Source: Hericium rajendrae
Lineage: Eukaryota; Basidiomycota; Agaricomycetes; Russulales; Hericiaceae
Direction of reading: 5' to 3'
NCBI GenBank assembly: GCA_033439255.1
Contig: CM065887.1
Span: 1,922,001-1,986,000, forward strand
DNA: 64,000 nt
The notes below the pieces were generated by a model. That model searched no databases. It was not told the origin of the DNA and saw nothing but the letters and a program-made list of their open reading frames with translations. The position numbers and the translations under genes are program-made. Below are positions 33,705 to 45,099 of this stretch, in pieces. Each line of letters opens with the position of its first letter. Position 1 is the stretch's first letter.

Positions 33705-34127
33705 TGTCAAGACTCGGTCGTAGACAGCAGAGAACCACCCAAGTCACCAGCGATGATGGGAGTGAGAGAGCAGAGAGCGACTAGCAGCGCAGTGACCTGT
33801 ATTGGAGGTACAGTACGGTACAGACGAAATGGACAATCTAGGGAAATAGGCAAGCAACAGGGAGCCTATAAGTACTGGAACGACAATGGGAAAAGAACAA
33901 TGGACACCATAATGGGTCGAACAATAGAGTGAGAACAATGGTGGCCAAAAGGAGAACAATGGGAGGGAGAACAATAGGATGTCCCAAAGGAGAACAAGGG
34001 CATGGGTGAAGGATAGCCCCAGGTCATGTGAGGAAGTGAGCATGTGATGGGGCTGCTGGAGCACATGACCGACGCGATGCCTTGATGGCAGAGAAGAAGG
34101 CGGAGAGAAATGGAGCGATCCGTGACA
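33705..34127 (-). repeat. LTR of the Ty3-type element (right in window)
   Basis: It is the partner of 27043-27465, has the same length and the same TG...CA ends, and is followed by the AATAT target copy. Confidence 0.93.
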
Positions 34128-34435
34128 AATATAAACCATTTCAATACATCAAGGTTATATTGATATTATAAATACTACTACTAACTAAAAAGCAAAAATA
34201 TATATGTAAGATAAGATAAGTAAAATATATAAGATAAGATAAGATAAGATAAGATAAGTAAGATATAAAAAGTAAGATAAGATAAGAAAACATTAGTCTT
34301 AGAAGATAAAGATAACATATAAAAACTTACCAAAGTAACAAAAAGTGAAATCTAAGATACAACTTGAAGACATCAGTATTAGTATGAACAATAAGAGACC
34401 AATAATGAAAGATTATCTTGAAGACAGCAACGACA

Positions 34436-34555
34436 AGCAAGAAATGGTGACAAATGAGCAAGAAATGACGACGAACGAGTAAGAAACAATGACAAATGAG
34501 TAAGAAACAACGACAAGCGAGTAAGAGATGACGACAAGCGAGTAAAGGACGTTGA
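34436..34555 (-). repeat. 21-bp tandem repeats in E2
   Basis: About five units of the form TAAGAAACAACGACAAGCGAG on the plus strand. E3 has the same array at 37935-38040. They lie just downstream of the leftward TATA box, inside the predicted first exon of that transcript. Confidence 0.8.
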
Positions 34556-34620
34556 CGAAGGCATCGACGTGGCAGGAGACGGTGGGGGTTAAGAGCAAGA
34601 GGCAATGCGCATCGTGCGAG

Positions 34621-34629
34621 CCTTATATA
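34621..34629 (-). promoter_or_regulatory. TATA-like box of E2 outward transcript
   Basis: TATATAAGG on the minus strand, conserved in place in all four E elements. It is followed leftward by GCTCGCACGATGCGC and CTCTTGCTCTTAACCCC. Confidence 0.55.
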
Positions 34630-34855
34630 CGAAGCTCGGGTGGAGCCAGGATTTGACGCTTGCTGAGCATCGTGTCAGAGACTGGCGCCAGACTTAACTA
34701 AGTAGATTTTGCTACACAAGGATGCAACGTATAGTAAATGGCTCGAAGTCTCACTAGTTTTGATTGTATGTACAATAAATAGTTGTCCTCTTTTTATTTG
34801 AATTTATACAATTTTATTAACTTAGTGGGGGCTCGAAATCTAAAGCTTCGACTCG

Positions 34856-34876
34856 TTCGGTGGCTGAAGCACCGAA
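34856..34876 (+). other. Small conserved hairpin in E2
   Basis: TTCGGTG, a 7-base loop GCTGAAG, then CACCGAA. Sister copies are at 38350-38370 (E3), 24358-24378 (E1, with a changed loop) and 45323-45343 (E4, imperfect). Confidence 0.7.
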
Positions 34877-35018
34877 CCGTGTGTCGAAGTTTGTCTTGAC
34901 TGTCTTCCTTAACCACTAAGTACTCCTCGTTCACCCTCTCTCCTCTGTCCTCCATCCTCTTCTCACCCCGTAGGATCAAAGACCAGAGGAGGTTAGTAGG
35001 ATAACGAGGGCCTAAAAG

Positions 35019-35064
35019 GTGAGTAAAAAAAAATGTGTTGATTCGTTCATTCATGCTAACTCAG
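35019..35064 (+). other. Predicted conserved intron in E2
   Basis: Donor GTGAGTAAAAA, branch point TGCTAAC and acceptor TCAG, 46 bases in all. E3 (from 38508) and E4 (from 45467) show the same spacing. The acceptor abuts the long hairpin. Confidence 0.65.
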
Positions 35065-35093
35065 AGAGTATCGCTCGTTCAAGCGATACTCTC
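35064..35093 (+). other. E2 stem-loop after predicted intron
   Basis: A 12-bp perfect stem GAGAGTATCGCT with loop CGTTCA. It would be the first sequence of exon 2 of the rightward transcript. Confidence 0.75.
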
Positions 35094-36584
35094 GACTTAC
35101 CTCCCCCTTGCATGCCCCTCCTTTCTCTTGCCACCACATCGTCGACTCACCCCCCGACATCACCGCCATTCCCACAGGGGCTGGCATGCCATCTCCAACG
35201 ACCGCGACCGCGTGTGCTGGCACATGCACACCGCGGGATGACGTGTACACGAGCCCACTGCCCTCCCGCATGCTGCCCTCCTGCATGCTGCTCTCCCACA
35301 CGCCACCCTCCTGCACGGCCTTGCTGTCCCCCATCCCACACTGTACCTGGTGTACGGGCAAGCCATGCCATGTGCAGCCTTGCCGTCTCACGCAGGGGCC
35401 GACGCGTTGCGCGCGACCCTGCCATGGTCTGTGCACACGGCCAACGGGATGGGCATGCATGCGCACATGTCACCCATGGCCTGCGCAGGTGCGCCGCAGT
35501 CTGATGCCACATCGGGCCTCATGCTGCCCTCCCGTGTGGCCAGTGTGCCTCGTGCGCAGGCTTGCCGCATCGTGCATGGGCCTGCGGCAGCACACCGACA
35601 TCCTGGGTATTCCTAGCGCCTCCGACATGCAGGCCTGCTGCGTCGTGCATGGCCTCTGCACCCTGTCCCAGCCTCATGCCCTGTCTGGTCCTCCTGCACC
35701 TCACGCACGGGCCCGGCACTTCAACTGCTCGCGCACGAGCCTGGGGCCTCGTGCACATCCACCATGCATCGTGCCATCCCTCCAACGCATTGTGCACGGG
35801 CCGACATCCAGTGCCATTTTGCTCACGTTGCCCGTGCCTCAACTCGCCGTGCCACCCGCACGTCCTTTGCGCCTCATGCGCATCCCTTGTGCCTCATGCA
35901 CAGGCTCCCCGTGCCTCACGCACATCCCTTGTGCCTTGCATATGCATCCGGGGCAGCAAGGCACCCTGCGCATGGGCCTTTGTGCCTCGCACGTGCCCTA
36001 TTGCCTCGCGCACAGACCCTACGGTCCCGCAGGAGTTCACAGCAGCCCCAGCACCTCGCGCACAGTCCGTGCTCTTGCGCACAGGCCCCGCCAGCATGTG
36101 TGCTCCCGTGCATAGCCCCGGGGCTTTGCATGCCACATCGCACGCACCAGTCATGCCCTTGTGCGCATGCATGCCTTGTCACACTGTGTGGGCGTGTGTG
36201 TGATGTAGTATACTTGATTGTAGTAGTAGTTGAATTTAATCGAATTTGACCTGTTTCAAGTATAGTCAGCTCGAAATCAGAGACTCTATACCAATTCAGA
36301 TCTTATAGCAGCCTGAGAGTTCATAATAACCTTTGGAAGCTCTGTATGAAACATAGTATTCATAGCATACATAGAGGGAAGCTCAAAATACATAGGTTAC
36401 ATAGCAGGCATAGTAGTGTTCTATGACTATATAATGCTACATACCTATCACCTATAACTATGATAGCTATGATAGCTACCATAGTCCTGTATAGCTGTGT
36501 GGCCAAACTACATAGCAGCCATAGCACTATGAAATCAGACATAACATTGGCTGGCAGCTATGTAGATTTCACATTTTTCAGATG

Positions 36585-36689
36585 TATACGCAAAACAACC
36601 TCTGGGCTAAAGTCAGTGCATTGGCCCTGGAGCAGAAAAAGAGCAAAGACGCACCTCAAACAGGAAGCACAAGCAGCCTCCATGAGTGA
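36585..36689 (+). pseudogene. Repeat-containing hypothetical gene, 3' end (after E2)
   Basis: After the TA target copy the frame continues from SYGY into TQNNLWAKVSALALEQKKSK and runs to TGA at 36687-36689. That the frame stays open for about 34 codons across the empty site supports a precise insertion of E2 into this exon. Confidence 0.6.
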
Positions 36690-37123
36690 TGGCTAGACCC
36701 TCATTTCATACTCGCCAGTTTTGTTTTGCTCAGCCATGCCCCTGTCACTATTCTGTTTCTGTTTCTCTTCCAACTCCAACATTTGGTTTGCCTTGGTTTC
36801 GTATATCCTTCACGTTCCATTGCTATTTAAATCTCGATTTGTATGTATCAGCAGGAATGTTACAATAAATGTGATTTCTGTTGTTTCGCCTTTGCACCGT
36901 GCCTTGCTTGGTGCATGGATGCACAAGCCTCGAGATATACGTGGCGATGGTGCCAAATGTGATGCATGTGGGCACTAGTCTCTGTGCTCGCAGCGACCGA
37001 CGCACAGGAGGCAGCCTCAGCAGGATTAGACTGATGGGTCGACCGGTTTTGCTTATAGCAGATCATCTCCAGAAAAAAAAAAATCTTTTGAACAGCTCTG
37101 ACAAAAGTCGAGTACAGTCCCTA
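36690..37123 (+). other. Probable 3' untranslated region of the split gene
   Basis: AT-richer sequence with CAATAAATGTG near 36865 that could serve as a polyadenylation signal. No gene is seen. It is cut by E3 at 37124. Confidence 0.4.
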
Positions 37124-38105
37124 CATCTGAAAAATTTGCCAGCGATACATAGCTCTATAAAGTCTACATAGATCTCCTAGCTTCATAGTATCGCCCTTTA
37201 TTGTATAGCCCACATAGCCAAAGGGTGATGCTATGTAGTGCTATGAGGCTCAAAGGTGATGCTATGGAGTGCTATGGAGTGCTATCATAGCTATGAGAGC
37301 TGACTATGTAACTATGATAGTATGACTAGCTATGAAAGCTATCAGTATCTATTAAAGCTATAAGGCTTATGTGTCTTACATATCTTATATTCAATATGTG
37401 TCTCACATAACCTATATTCAATATGTGTCTCACATAACCTATGCATAATATATGTCTCACATATCCTACATTCAATATGTGTCTCATATATTTTATATTT
37501 TATGTGTAAACCTGATATATATATTAAAGCAATAAAATTTATTAGAACTTTAAATTTTTTCTACAATTATATCAAAATTAATAACATATGGTCACACAGA
37601 TATAAAGTATTTCAATGCATCAAGATTATATTGATATAATACAAACACTACTACTAACTAAAAAGTAAAAATATAAGTAAGAAAATAAAATACAAGATAA
37701 GATAATGCAAGAAGATAAGATATGATAAGAAGATAAGATAAGATAAGATAAGTAAAAGAATATAAAAAAACTAAGTAAGAAAAGATAAGAAAAAGTGAGT
37801 CTTAGAAGATAAAGATAACACATAAGAACTTACCAAAAGTAACAAAAAGCGAAAATCTCAAAAACTAACTTAAAGACATTAGTATTAGTATAAGCAATAA
37901 GAGATCAACAATTAAAACATTACCTTAGAGATAACAAACGAGCAAGAAGTAACAACGAGCGAGCAAGGAACAGCAACAAGCGAGCAAGGAACAGCGACAA
38001 GCGAGCAAGAAACAACGACGAGCGAGCAAAGAACGTCGACGAAGGCATCGACGTGGCAAGAGACAGTGGGGGTTAAAGAGCAAGAGACAACGCACATCGC
38101 GCGAG

Positions 38106-38114
38106 CTTTATATA
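38106..38114 (-). promoter_or_regulatory. TATA-like box of E3 outward transcript
   Basis: TATATAAAG on the minus strand, in the same place as in the other copies. About 180-200 bases downstream a CTAAG|GTAATG donor (near 37925) and ACTAATAC branch-like word suggest a spliced leftward transcript. Confidence 0.5.
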
Positions 38115-38549
38115 GGAATCCTGGGCAAAGCCGGGATTCGCGGCTGTCGGGCGCTTGCCGAGCGTCACGTCGAGACTGGGTGCCAGACTTCACTAGACGG
38201 ACTTGGCTCCCTGTGAACTTCACATACAGTAGATACTTATAACGCTCATTCGTTCGAATTGTATATACAATTTATAGTTATCTTGTTTTTTTCTGAATTT
38301 ATGTGATTTTATTTGATTTGTAGTGGCTCGAGGAACGTACCTTCGCTCGTTCGGTGGCTGAAGCACCGAAACACGCGTCAAAGTTCGTTTTCCTCCCTGT
38401 CCCTACCACCTTGACTGTCCTCCCTCCACTCTCCACCCTCCTTCTCTTCCTCTGACTCGTCGAACCGCATGCCGGAGGGACTCGGTAGGATGCAGAGGGC
38501 CGCGATGGTGAGTAAAAAAACTTTCTATTTCGTTTCTTTGTGCTAACGT

Positions 38550-38581
38550 CGAGAGTATCGCTCGAACAAGCGATACTCTCG
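38550..38581 (+). other. E3 stem-loop after predicted intron
   Basis: A 13-bp stem CGAGAGTATCGCT with its complement and loop CGAACA. The stem matches E1 and E2; the loop differs. Confidence 0.75.
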
Positions 38582-40205
38582 ACTTATTTTGTCCTCCCGT
38601 GCCCTCATCCCCCCTTGCCTCCGACTGCCACCCCTCCTGCATCACCCCACCCTCCTTTGACCTCGCCGCCTTGCCGCCATGTCACGAGCACCCGGCGCGC
38701 CGTCTCCAACGACCACGACCATGCCCTGGCACACGCACATCGCGCAGACAACGCGCACGCGAGCCCGCCGCCTTGTCCATGGGCTCTGCCCTTCCCGCAT
38801 GGCCCCTGGTCCCGTGTCCAACATTGTTGGCCAGCGCACGGGCCAGCCACCCTGTGCGCAGCCTCCCCATCCCGCGCAGGGTCCCACGTGTTGCACGCGA
38901 CCCCGTCGTGGTCTGTGCGCACAGCCAGCGGGATGGGCGCGCATGCGCGCACGTCGCCCATGACCGTGCGCAGTCGTGTCGCAGCCCGACGCCTCCTCGC
39001 ATGCACGGTTACCGTGCCGTGCTAGTGCGCCGTGCATGGGCCCGTGGCAACACACCAACGTTGCCAGCACACCGACGTTGCCAGCCCGCCGACGTTGCCA
39101 GCGCACCGACGTCGCCAGCCAGCTGACGTCGCCAATCCGCCAACGTCGCCAGCCAGCCTCGCGTCTCCAGCGCGCAGGGCTGCTGTGTTGCCATGGCCTC
39201 CGTGCCGTGTTTCAGCCTCCTGCATCCCGCGCATGGGCCCAGCACAGGTCCCAGGCCTCGCGCGCGCTCGCCACGTCTCGTGCACACCCGCTACGTCTCG
39301 CGCCTCACGCACAGGCCCGCCGCCTGTCGCCCCTTATGCACATTCCCCGCGCCTCGCGTATGCGCCCATGGCAGTGCGCCGTCCCGCGCATGGGCCTTCG
39401 CACCTCACGCACACACCCTACGGTCCCACATGAGTCCGCGCCAGCTCAGCACCTCGCGCACGGGCTCGTTCCTCCACGTTTCCAGCGCGCAGTGCGCGCT
39501 CATGGGCCCCAGGCTTCGGACATGACCATCGCGTCTTGCACGCAGCGTCACGCACACCAGCCGTGCCCTTGTGTGCACGCACACCTGCCAGCACGTGTGT
39601 CAGCCCCACCTATGGCATGTTGTTTACAATGTAGTATACTTGCATGTATCAGTCGTTTGATATAAATAAATTTGACCTGATTTCTAGCACTCAAAACCAT
39701 AGACTCTACACCAACTGCAGATATTATAGCAACCTGAGAGTCCATAGTAACCTTGGAGGCTCTGTATGGAACATAGTATCTATAGGATACATAGAGGGAG
39801 ACTAAAAACACATAAGTTACATAGCAGGCATAGTAGTGTCCTATCACTATGTAATACTATATACCCATCACCCATGACTATGATAGCTATGATAGCTACC
39901 ATAGTCCTGTATAGCTGTGTGGCCCAACTACATAGCAGCCATAGCACTATGGAATCAGGAATAGCATTGGCTGGCAGCTATGTAGATTTCAGATTTTTCA
40001 GATGTAAGCTAACGAAGGTGCACAACACCCCAGGTGGCAGGGAAAAAAGTGTACAAATCAAGGCATCACACAATGGCAGGGCTGACATGGGAGCGAAGGA
40101 GGATTAGATTGTGAAAGGGGATTAGATTGAGGAGGACAGAACCACTGGCATGAAAAAGGCAGCGGTGTAGTGTGGGGATGGTTCAAGCAAGCGTGGAGTC
40201 AGCAT

Positions 40206-42471
40206 TCAAGCGAAAAATTTGGCCTCCCAGTAGCCCGGGCAGGCACCTTGCCATTCCAGATCCTGCTTGAGCTTGGCGTTATGGTGTAGGACCATCTCAT
40301 CCAGGAAAAATGTGTATTTGTCAGCCCGCATCTTGGAGCACATCGGGTGAAATTTTCTGAACCAGTTGTTGGTCTGCTTGGTGACGGAAGTATTGAACCA
40401 CCACTTGCTCTTGCTCTGGGGGTCTTTGTTCTGCAATTTGTGGAAGGCAGTCAGATTGCAATGGCTCAGACACCACACGTGCTTCTTAGAGTGCTTGCAA
40501 AAGTAGTGGAAGACATCCACCGTCCAGGCGATGCCGAACCACTTGGCAACTCCCTTAATCATCTTAGACAGCATGCAGGCATTGTTGTAGCATATGTGGT
40601 TGGGTCATGTCCAGGGGTCTGGATAAACATGCTCAATCATCTCCTAAATTATCATCAGCATGGGCAAGGGCTAGAGGGTGGGTAGTAAACACACTCACCA
40701 GGACGGCACTCAGGGTCTCCGCATGGAAGAAGGTCTCCTGGGCGATGATCATCCCACAGCAGGCGACAAAGAGCTGTTTGTTGTGAGTCGTCCTGTGTTC
40801 AAACTTGGCTTTGATCTTCTTATGACCCTCCTCTGGCTTCCCTTGCTGATCTAAGCCTGCGAACATTCCGTCGCCTGTAATGTAGAACTCCTGCTCATGC
40901 GGAATGCTGTCGCCTCCATCAAGATCATCATGTGTTCCGTCATCCGCTTCTGCATGGATGGACGGAAAGGAGCTGGGATGCGCAGCCCTTTGAGCCCAAA
41001 GTGCCACTCTAAGTTGGGGGGCAGCAGCCCCGGTCTGCAGGTGTCGCTCCTCTGTTGCCATGTGTAAGGGGTCATCACACGACTTCATGCCGAGGTGGAC
41101 GGGCCAATCGCACTTGTCCACAGAGCATATGGTCTCATGGCCCTTGTGTAAAGGGCAGAAGCAATGGCAGTTGTTGTCCAGAGGCACGGTGCATGGCGTT
41201 AAGTCCTCACCCAGGTAGGCACAGCACGGGCGACCGACACAGATGCTGTCAATTATGATCATAGACATCTTCACTAGGCCCAAAGTTGTTTCAGACCCGG
41301 CACGGCTTCTGGGGTGGAGAACAAACTCACCCGGCCCTGCAGCATTGGGCTGGTGCCAGTGAGTGCAGCGATTGCAGAAGTGAGACTGTTCGGCTTGACC
41401 AAGATGGGAGATTCTGGCATTACGAGCCTGCATGGCTGCCATAAACTGGTCCCTCTGTGAGCCATCTGGGACACGGAGGGTCGAGCCCTCTCGTTTGCAA
41501 TCCTCCAGCAGAGAGAGAACGATGAAGCCATCCCAGATGTGGTCTGTTTGGACGTTCGGTGAGGGTTTCCACAATGGATCCCAATTGTCCCAGAGTCATG
41601 AGGTTTCATTGTAAATGTCAGCGGAGCCAGTTGCTGATGTCCTGGATCATGGTGAATAGACAGTTGGAGCGCTATTGACATCGTCGGAGCAGGTCCTTAC
41701 CAGTTTCTTCGCATCTGTACTATCCACGTCTCTACCAACTGGTGCTCGGCATAGTGATGTTGGCCAACTTGGATATAGTCTGGGATGACATTGCAATAGT
41801 AGATCTGCTCTCTACCTTTTACGCAGTAATTATGATAATATGTGGTGTTGCATCCTGGGTACAGAATCAGTATGGTCTTTACACTGCCCCATCGTGCCAG
41901 GTACCTTTGCAATAGGTGCATGCAGTCCATATCGGCAGGACACCCTGACCAACTGTGAAAAGGGCAGCCTGGGTTTGCTCCACCTTCTTCAGTGGGAGCC
42001 GGGAATGCATGCAGCCGGGAGAATGACAAAAGTTGCTCGGCAGGTAGAGGGTTCTGTAGGCTGGGACGATTTCTCAGTGGACTGTCGAACAAGAACTAGG
42101 AGCAGACGTACTCATGCCCACGGGATGACTATGTTTTAGGAATAGCTTGTGTAGAAGTTCCGAACATAATTTGGGATATGCCCAGATTGATTCGCGCAGC
42201 AGCGTCCAGCACAAGTGCACTTGGATAGGCCGCAGATTGCACATGCCAACCAAAAAGTGCTCGATGGATGGCAGTAGTTCCTCAGGTGGCGTATCGATGC
42301 CGTGGGTTGTGGGCTGTGGGAGCAGGATGTCCTTCTTCTCGGCATAGCAGAGTCGGTAGAACAAAGTCAGCTGCTCTATGTGAACATTCTGCAGCTCTGC
42401 ATGGAAATCCACCAAGTCACTGAGATACCGTAAGGAAACCATGGCAATGGACAGAGCACTGCTGCAGGCCA
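40206..42471 (-). pseudogene. CxC5/CxC6 cysteine-cluster protein with KDZ-transposase-like C-terminus
   Basis: Minus-strand exons match the fungal CxC5/CxC6 proteins associated with KDZ transposons. Visible in order are MACSSALSIAMVSLRYLSDL and HIEQLTLFYRLCYA (N-terminal helices), a CxC5-like part with CHSPGCMHSRLPLKKVEQ and NTTYYHNYCV, TDHIWDGFIVLSLLEDCKRE, a CxC6-like part with VGRPCCAYLG, CHCFCPLHKGHETIC, DKCDWPVHLGMKSCDDPLHM, and the C-terminal domain with HNKQLFVACCGMIIAQETFF, VDVFHYFCKHSKKHVW and MRADKYTFFLDEMVLHHN. Introns of about 50-90 bp separate these. A TGA interrupts the frame after YPDPWT in the last exon, so the copy may be inactive. It is on the same strand as the KDZ transposase and TET/JBP genes about 6-11 kb away. 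Confidence 0.8.
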
Positions 42472-43806
42472 TCGAGGAAAACTGAGAGTGAGTAGGGGCA
42501 GTCGTTGCGGGAGGAGCGGCAGATGCAACTTGAGAGATTGGTATTCGTCGCCCGAAAGACACCAATCAAGCATGACTTCATAATGAATTCCAGTCGACAC
42601 TCCTGCATGATCTTCAGAGTTCAGCATAACATGCCGATTGATTGATCGATGAGACAAACGGTAGTAGGCCACAGCGCTGGAACAATGCACTGCTTCAATG
42701 CACTACGTGTGGAGTTGATTGGTGCACTGTCGCTGCATAAAGAGAGGGTGGAGTATAGTGGGAAGGAAATGTGGTGGGGAAGATGGATGACTACTATGGC
42801 ATGGGTACGGTGACCCCGAGGCCCTCACGATGCACCACCCAACGCACTATGTGTGGAGTCGATTGGTATGCTGCTGCGGCCGTAAGCAATCCTAAATTAA
42901 GAAGAAGGAAGAAAAAAACCCCAGGGTGGGCGTATAGGCAGCGTAAAGAAGATACAGAGAGGAGGTAGTGATGCAATGCATACTATAGTTTATATCAGCT
43001 ACCAAGGATGCTGGTGCTGGACTTTCCATGCCTGCATAGTATGGTGTTGCAAGATGGACTCGCTGCGATTTGGACTGGATGAGTGTCCTTGAGCAGTAAG
43101 TTGTTGCTACGTTCAAATTGTCGAGAGAGAGCACTTATGGTTATCAGTCCGCATTGTCCAGTTATGGGCACGGAGTAATGGTTTTCAAGGAGACAGCAAA
43201 GATTGAATGGAGAGAAAAAGAAGATGGAGAGAAAAAGAAGATGCAAGGGCATAAAAGACCAGGAGAAAAGAGTTTGAGAAAGTGAGTACTCGAGGCCCGA
43301 AGAGCAGTGGAAGAATGTCGAAGTCGATGTGCATCGAACAAGCCACACCATGCATGTAAGTGCCTGCTAAGTGCCTATCATTATTGATTGCCATCGCCTT
43401 CGTACTGGTACTCTCAATTCTCCTCTGGCACCCTCCCCTCACTCGCTCGCTCGCTCTGTCTTTTGCACCAGTGAGTGATTCTGTGTATCCTCGAGATCCA
43501 CTGACCGGTATGCTTTACATAGGTCTAGCTGTCATTCTGTACCCGCATACCATTCCACATTGCCTTCTACTAGGTATTGTCTGCAGGGAATGAGCTTCAC
43601 GCCTTGTGCGCTCAGACCCTGCATACTCCACCTTCAATCCCTCTTACTTCTTCCAGCCTTCTATCAGGCTCAACACATAAGGAACGAGCTTCACGCGTAT
43701 AGTGTGCTCAGACCTTATTTCCATGGACGCTCGCCTCCCTGTGCCTTCCACTAGGTCTCTACTGTCGGTTAGCACTCAGATACAGAAGGTGAGCCAATAT
43801 CCCTAG
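42472..43806. other. Intergenic with small duplications
   Basis: A 28-bp direct repeat containing CTATGTGTGGAGTCGATTGG occurs near 42697 and 42840. A tandem duplication of about 100-160 bp, with GAGCTTCACGC and GTGCTCAGACC, lies at about 43560-43755. No gene is supported. Confidence 0.5.
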
Positions 43807-44114
43807 ATGTGCGATGATGTCACCCATCCAGTGATTGTCATTCAGAATAGCATCATGGCTGGTGCCCAATGCACTTTGGATATGTGCTATATGTGCTGGG
43901 CTCTTGGATGGGGGCAGAAGGAGATGGTTATAGCAGCACACACGACCTACATCCCCCAATTACCGGGCGATGAGAAGGCCCTGGTTCGCAGCGATGGCTT
44001 GTGGGGCCCACACGACTGGAGCTGCTTTCCACAGCCCTTCAATTCTCAGTATCCATATCTGGCTTGAATATGTTTACCTACCAGAGAGACGTCATCATCC
44101 ATCCTGTATCGCTT
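43807..44114 (+). pseudogene. Hypothetical gene, 5' fragment split by E4
   Basis: The frame reads MAGAQCTLDMCYMCWALGWG and DGLWGPHDWSCFPQPF, meets a TGA at 44065, and the same frame is open on to the E4 site and beyond it. It may be a remnant of the gene whose 3' part is at 46965-47327. No known domain. Confidence 0.35.
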
Positions 44115-45090
44115 CATCTGAGAAATTTCGGGTAGCTATAGAGAGCTTTATATCTTATATAGATTGCATAACTCCATAGCTACCCTCTTTTGTATATATC
44201 TGGCCATAGAGAGCTCTAGTCTATATAGTGCTATATAGCTATTAGGGACAGCTATAGAGTGCTATGATAGCTATAGAGCTACAAGGGTAGCTATGATAGC
44301 TATAGAGCTATAGGCTTAGCTATGAGAACTATGTAGTCTAACTCTGCTACAAAGACTACAAAGTCTATATTAATGCTATGCTACCTCACTATATATTATC
44401 TGTATACTATAAAGCTTACCTTGTCTATACTATACTAACTCACTATGTACTATCTATAAAATATACATTTATCATATAAATTTGTAGCTCAACTAGAACA
44501 TAAAACTTTATTATAGCACAATACAATTAAATTCATCACAACAAAAGTTAAGCACAAAATCAAATTTTATTTACTAACTATAACATCATAATACATTACT
44601 ACACTACATTATATAGAATAGAGATTAAGACAACTTCTATAAAGATATAAGCATTAGTCAAGACTAACATAAAAGACTACAAAAAGCGAAAATCTAATTA
44701 AGAAAAGAAAACATTAGCATTAGAATATAACAAAGATAACACATGAAAGCTTACCAAACTAATAAAAAAGCGAAATTCTAAAGACAGCATGAAGACATTA
44801 GTACATGACATGATACAAAGCTTATCTAGTAGAGCTACAATAGTAGTGTAATAAGTATAAAGATATTAGTATAAGCTGTAAGAGACTAAGAGTAAAAGCT
44901 TACTTTAAAAGAAATAGCAACGACGAGCAATAAATAACAACAACAGAAAGAGCGATGCCAACGATAAAGAGAGCAATGATGACGATGAGCGAGCGAACGA
45001 CGACGACAAGTGAGCGAGCGACGACGACGAACGTGCCGATGTGGCAAGAGATGGGGGTTAAAGAGCAAGAGGGAAGGCGCGTCGCGCAGG

Positions 45091-45099
45091 CCTTATATA
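45091..45099 (-). promoter_or_regulatory. TATA-like box of E4 outward transcript
   Basis: TATATAAGG on the minus strand, preceded in the element by TCCCGGGCGAAGCCG. Position and orientation match E2 and E3. Confidence 0.5.

Larger units (their letters stand above)
27043..34127 (-). mobile_element. Ty3/gypsy LTR retrotransposon (chromovirus type) nested in E2
   Basis: This fossil LTR element lies in reverse orientation inside E2. Its LTRs are 423 bp each and a 5-bp target duplication AATAT flanks it (27038-27042 and 34128-34132). Parts in order on the minus strand are a gag region, an aspartic protease region, reverse transcriptase, RNase H, integrase and a C-terminal chromodomain. The part order and chromodomain place it among fungal chromoviruses. 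The two LTRs appear almost identical, so the insertion is recent. It looks largely whole, with perhaps a couple of breaks. Confidence 0.92.
26600..36584 (+). mobile_element. E2: CATCTGA-TIR element, interrupted by a Ty3-type LTR element
   Basis: Ends read CATCTGAAAAAC and TTTTTCAGATG, flanked by TA (26598-26599 and 36585-36586). Without the nested LTR element and one copy of its target duplication it is about 2.9 kb. From left: AGCTATGATAG-like zone, a 27-bp tandem repeat (about 26830-26950), an AAGAT-repeat zone (34205-34290), 21-bp tandem repeats (34436-34555), leftward TATA box (34621-34629), small hairpin (34856-34876), predicted intron (35019-35064), long hairpin (35064-35093), GC-rich zone to about 36200, conserved tail with TGTAGTATACTTG, then another AGCTATGATAG zone. 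No transposase is visible. A 335-codon frame in the GC-rich zone is not conserved in the sister copy E3. Confidence 0.85.
37124..40004 (+). mobile_element. E3: CATCTGA-TIR element, uninterrupted
   Basis: This 2881-bp copy has ends CATCTGAAAAATTT and TTTTTCAGATG, flanked by TA (37122-37123 and 40005-40006). Its parts follow the E2 plan: AGCTATGATAG-like zone, 27-bp repeats (37370-37490), AAGAT repeats (37690-37760), 21-bp repeats (37935-38040), leftward TATA box (38106-38114), small hairpin (38350-38370), intron from 38508 with branch GCTAAC, long hairpin (38550-38581), GC-rich zone to about 39600, tail TGTAGTATACTTG with AATAAATTTGACC, and a second AGCTATGATAG zone. It is the best copy for defining the family. 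No transposase frame is present. Confidence 0.87.

Noticed and set aside
35108-36115. 335-codon open frame in the GC-rich part of E2 (and 341 codons in E4, 45558-46583) as protein-coding genes
   Set aside because: Composition is low-complexity, several frames are open at once, and the homologous part of E3 does not keep the same frame.
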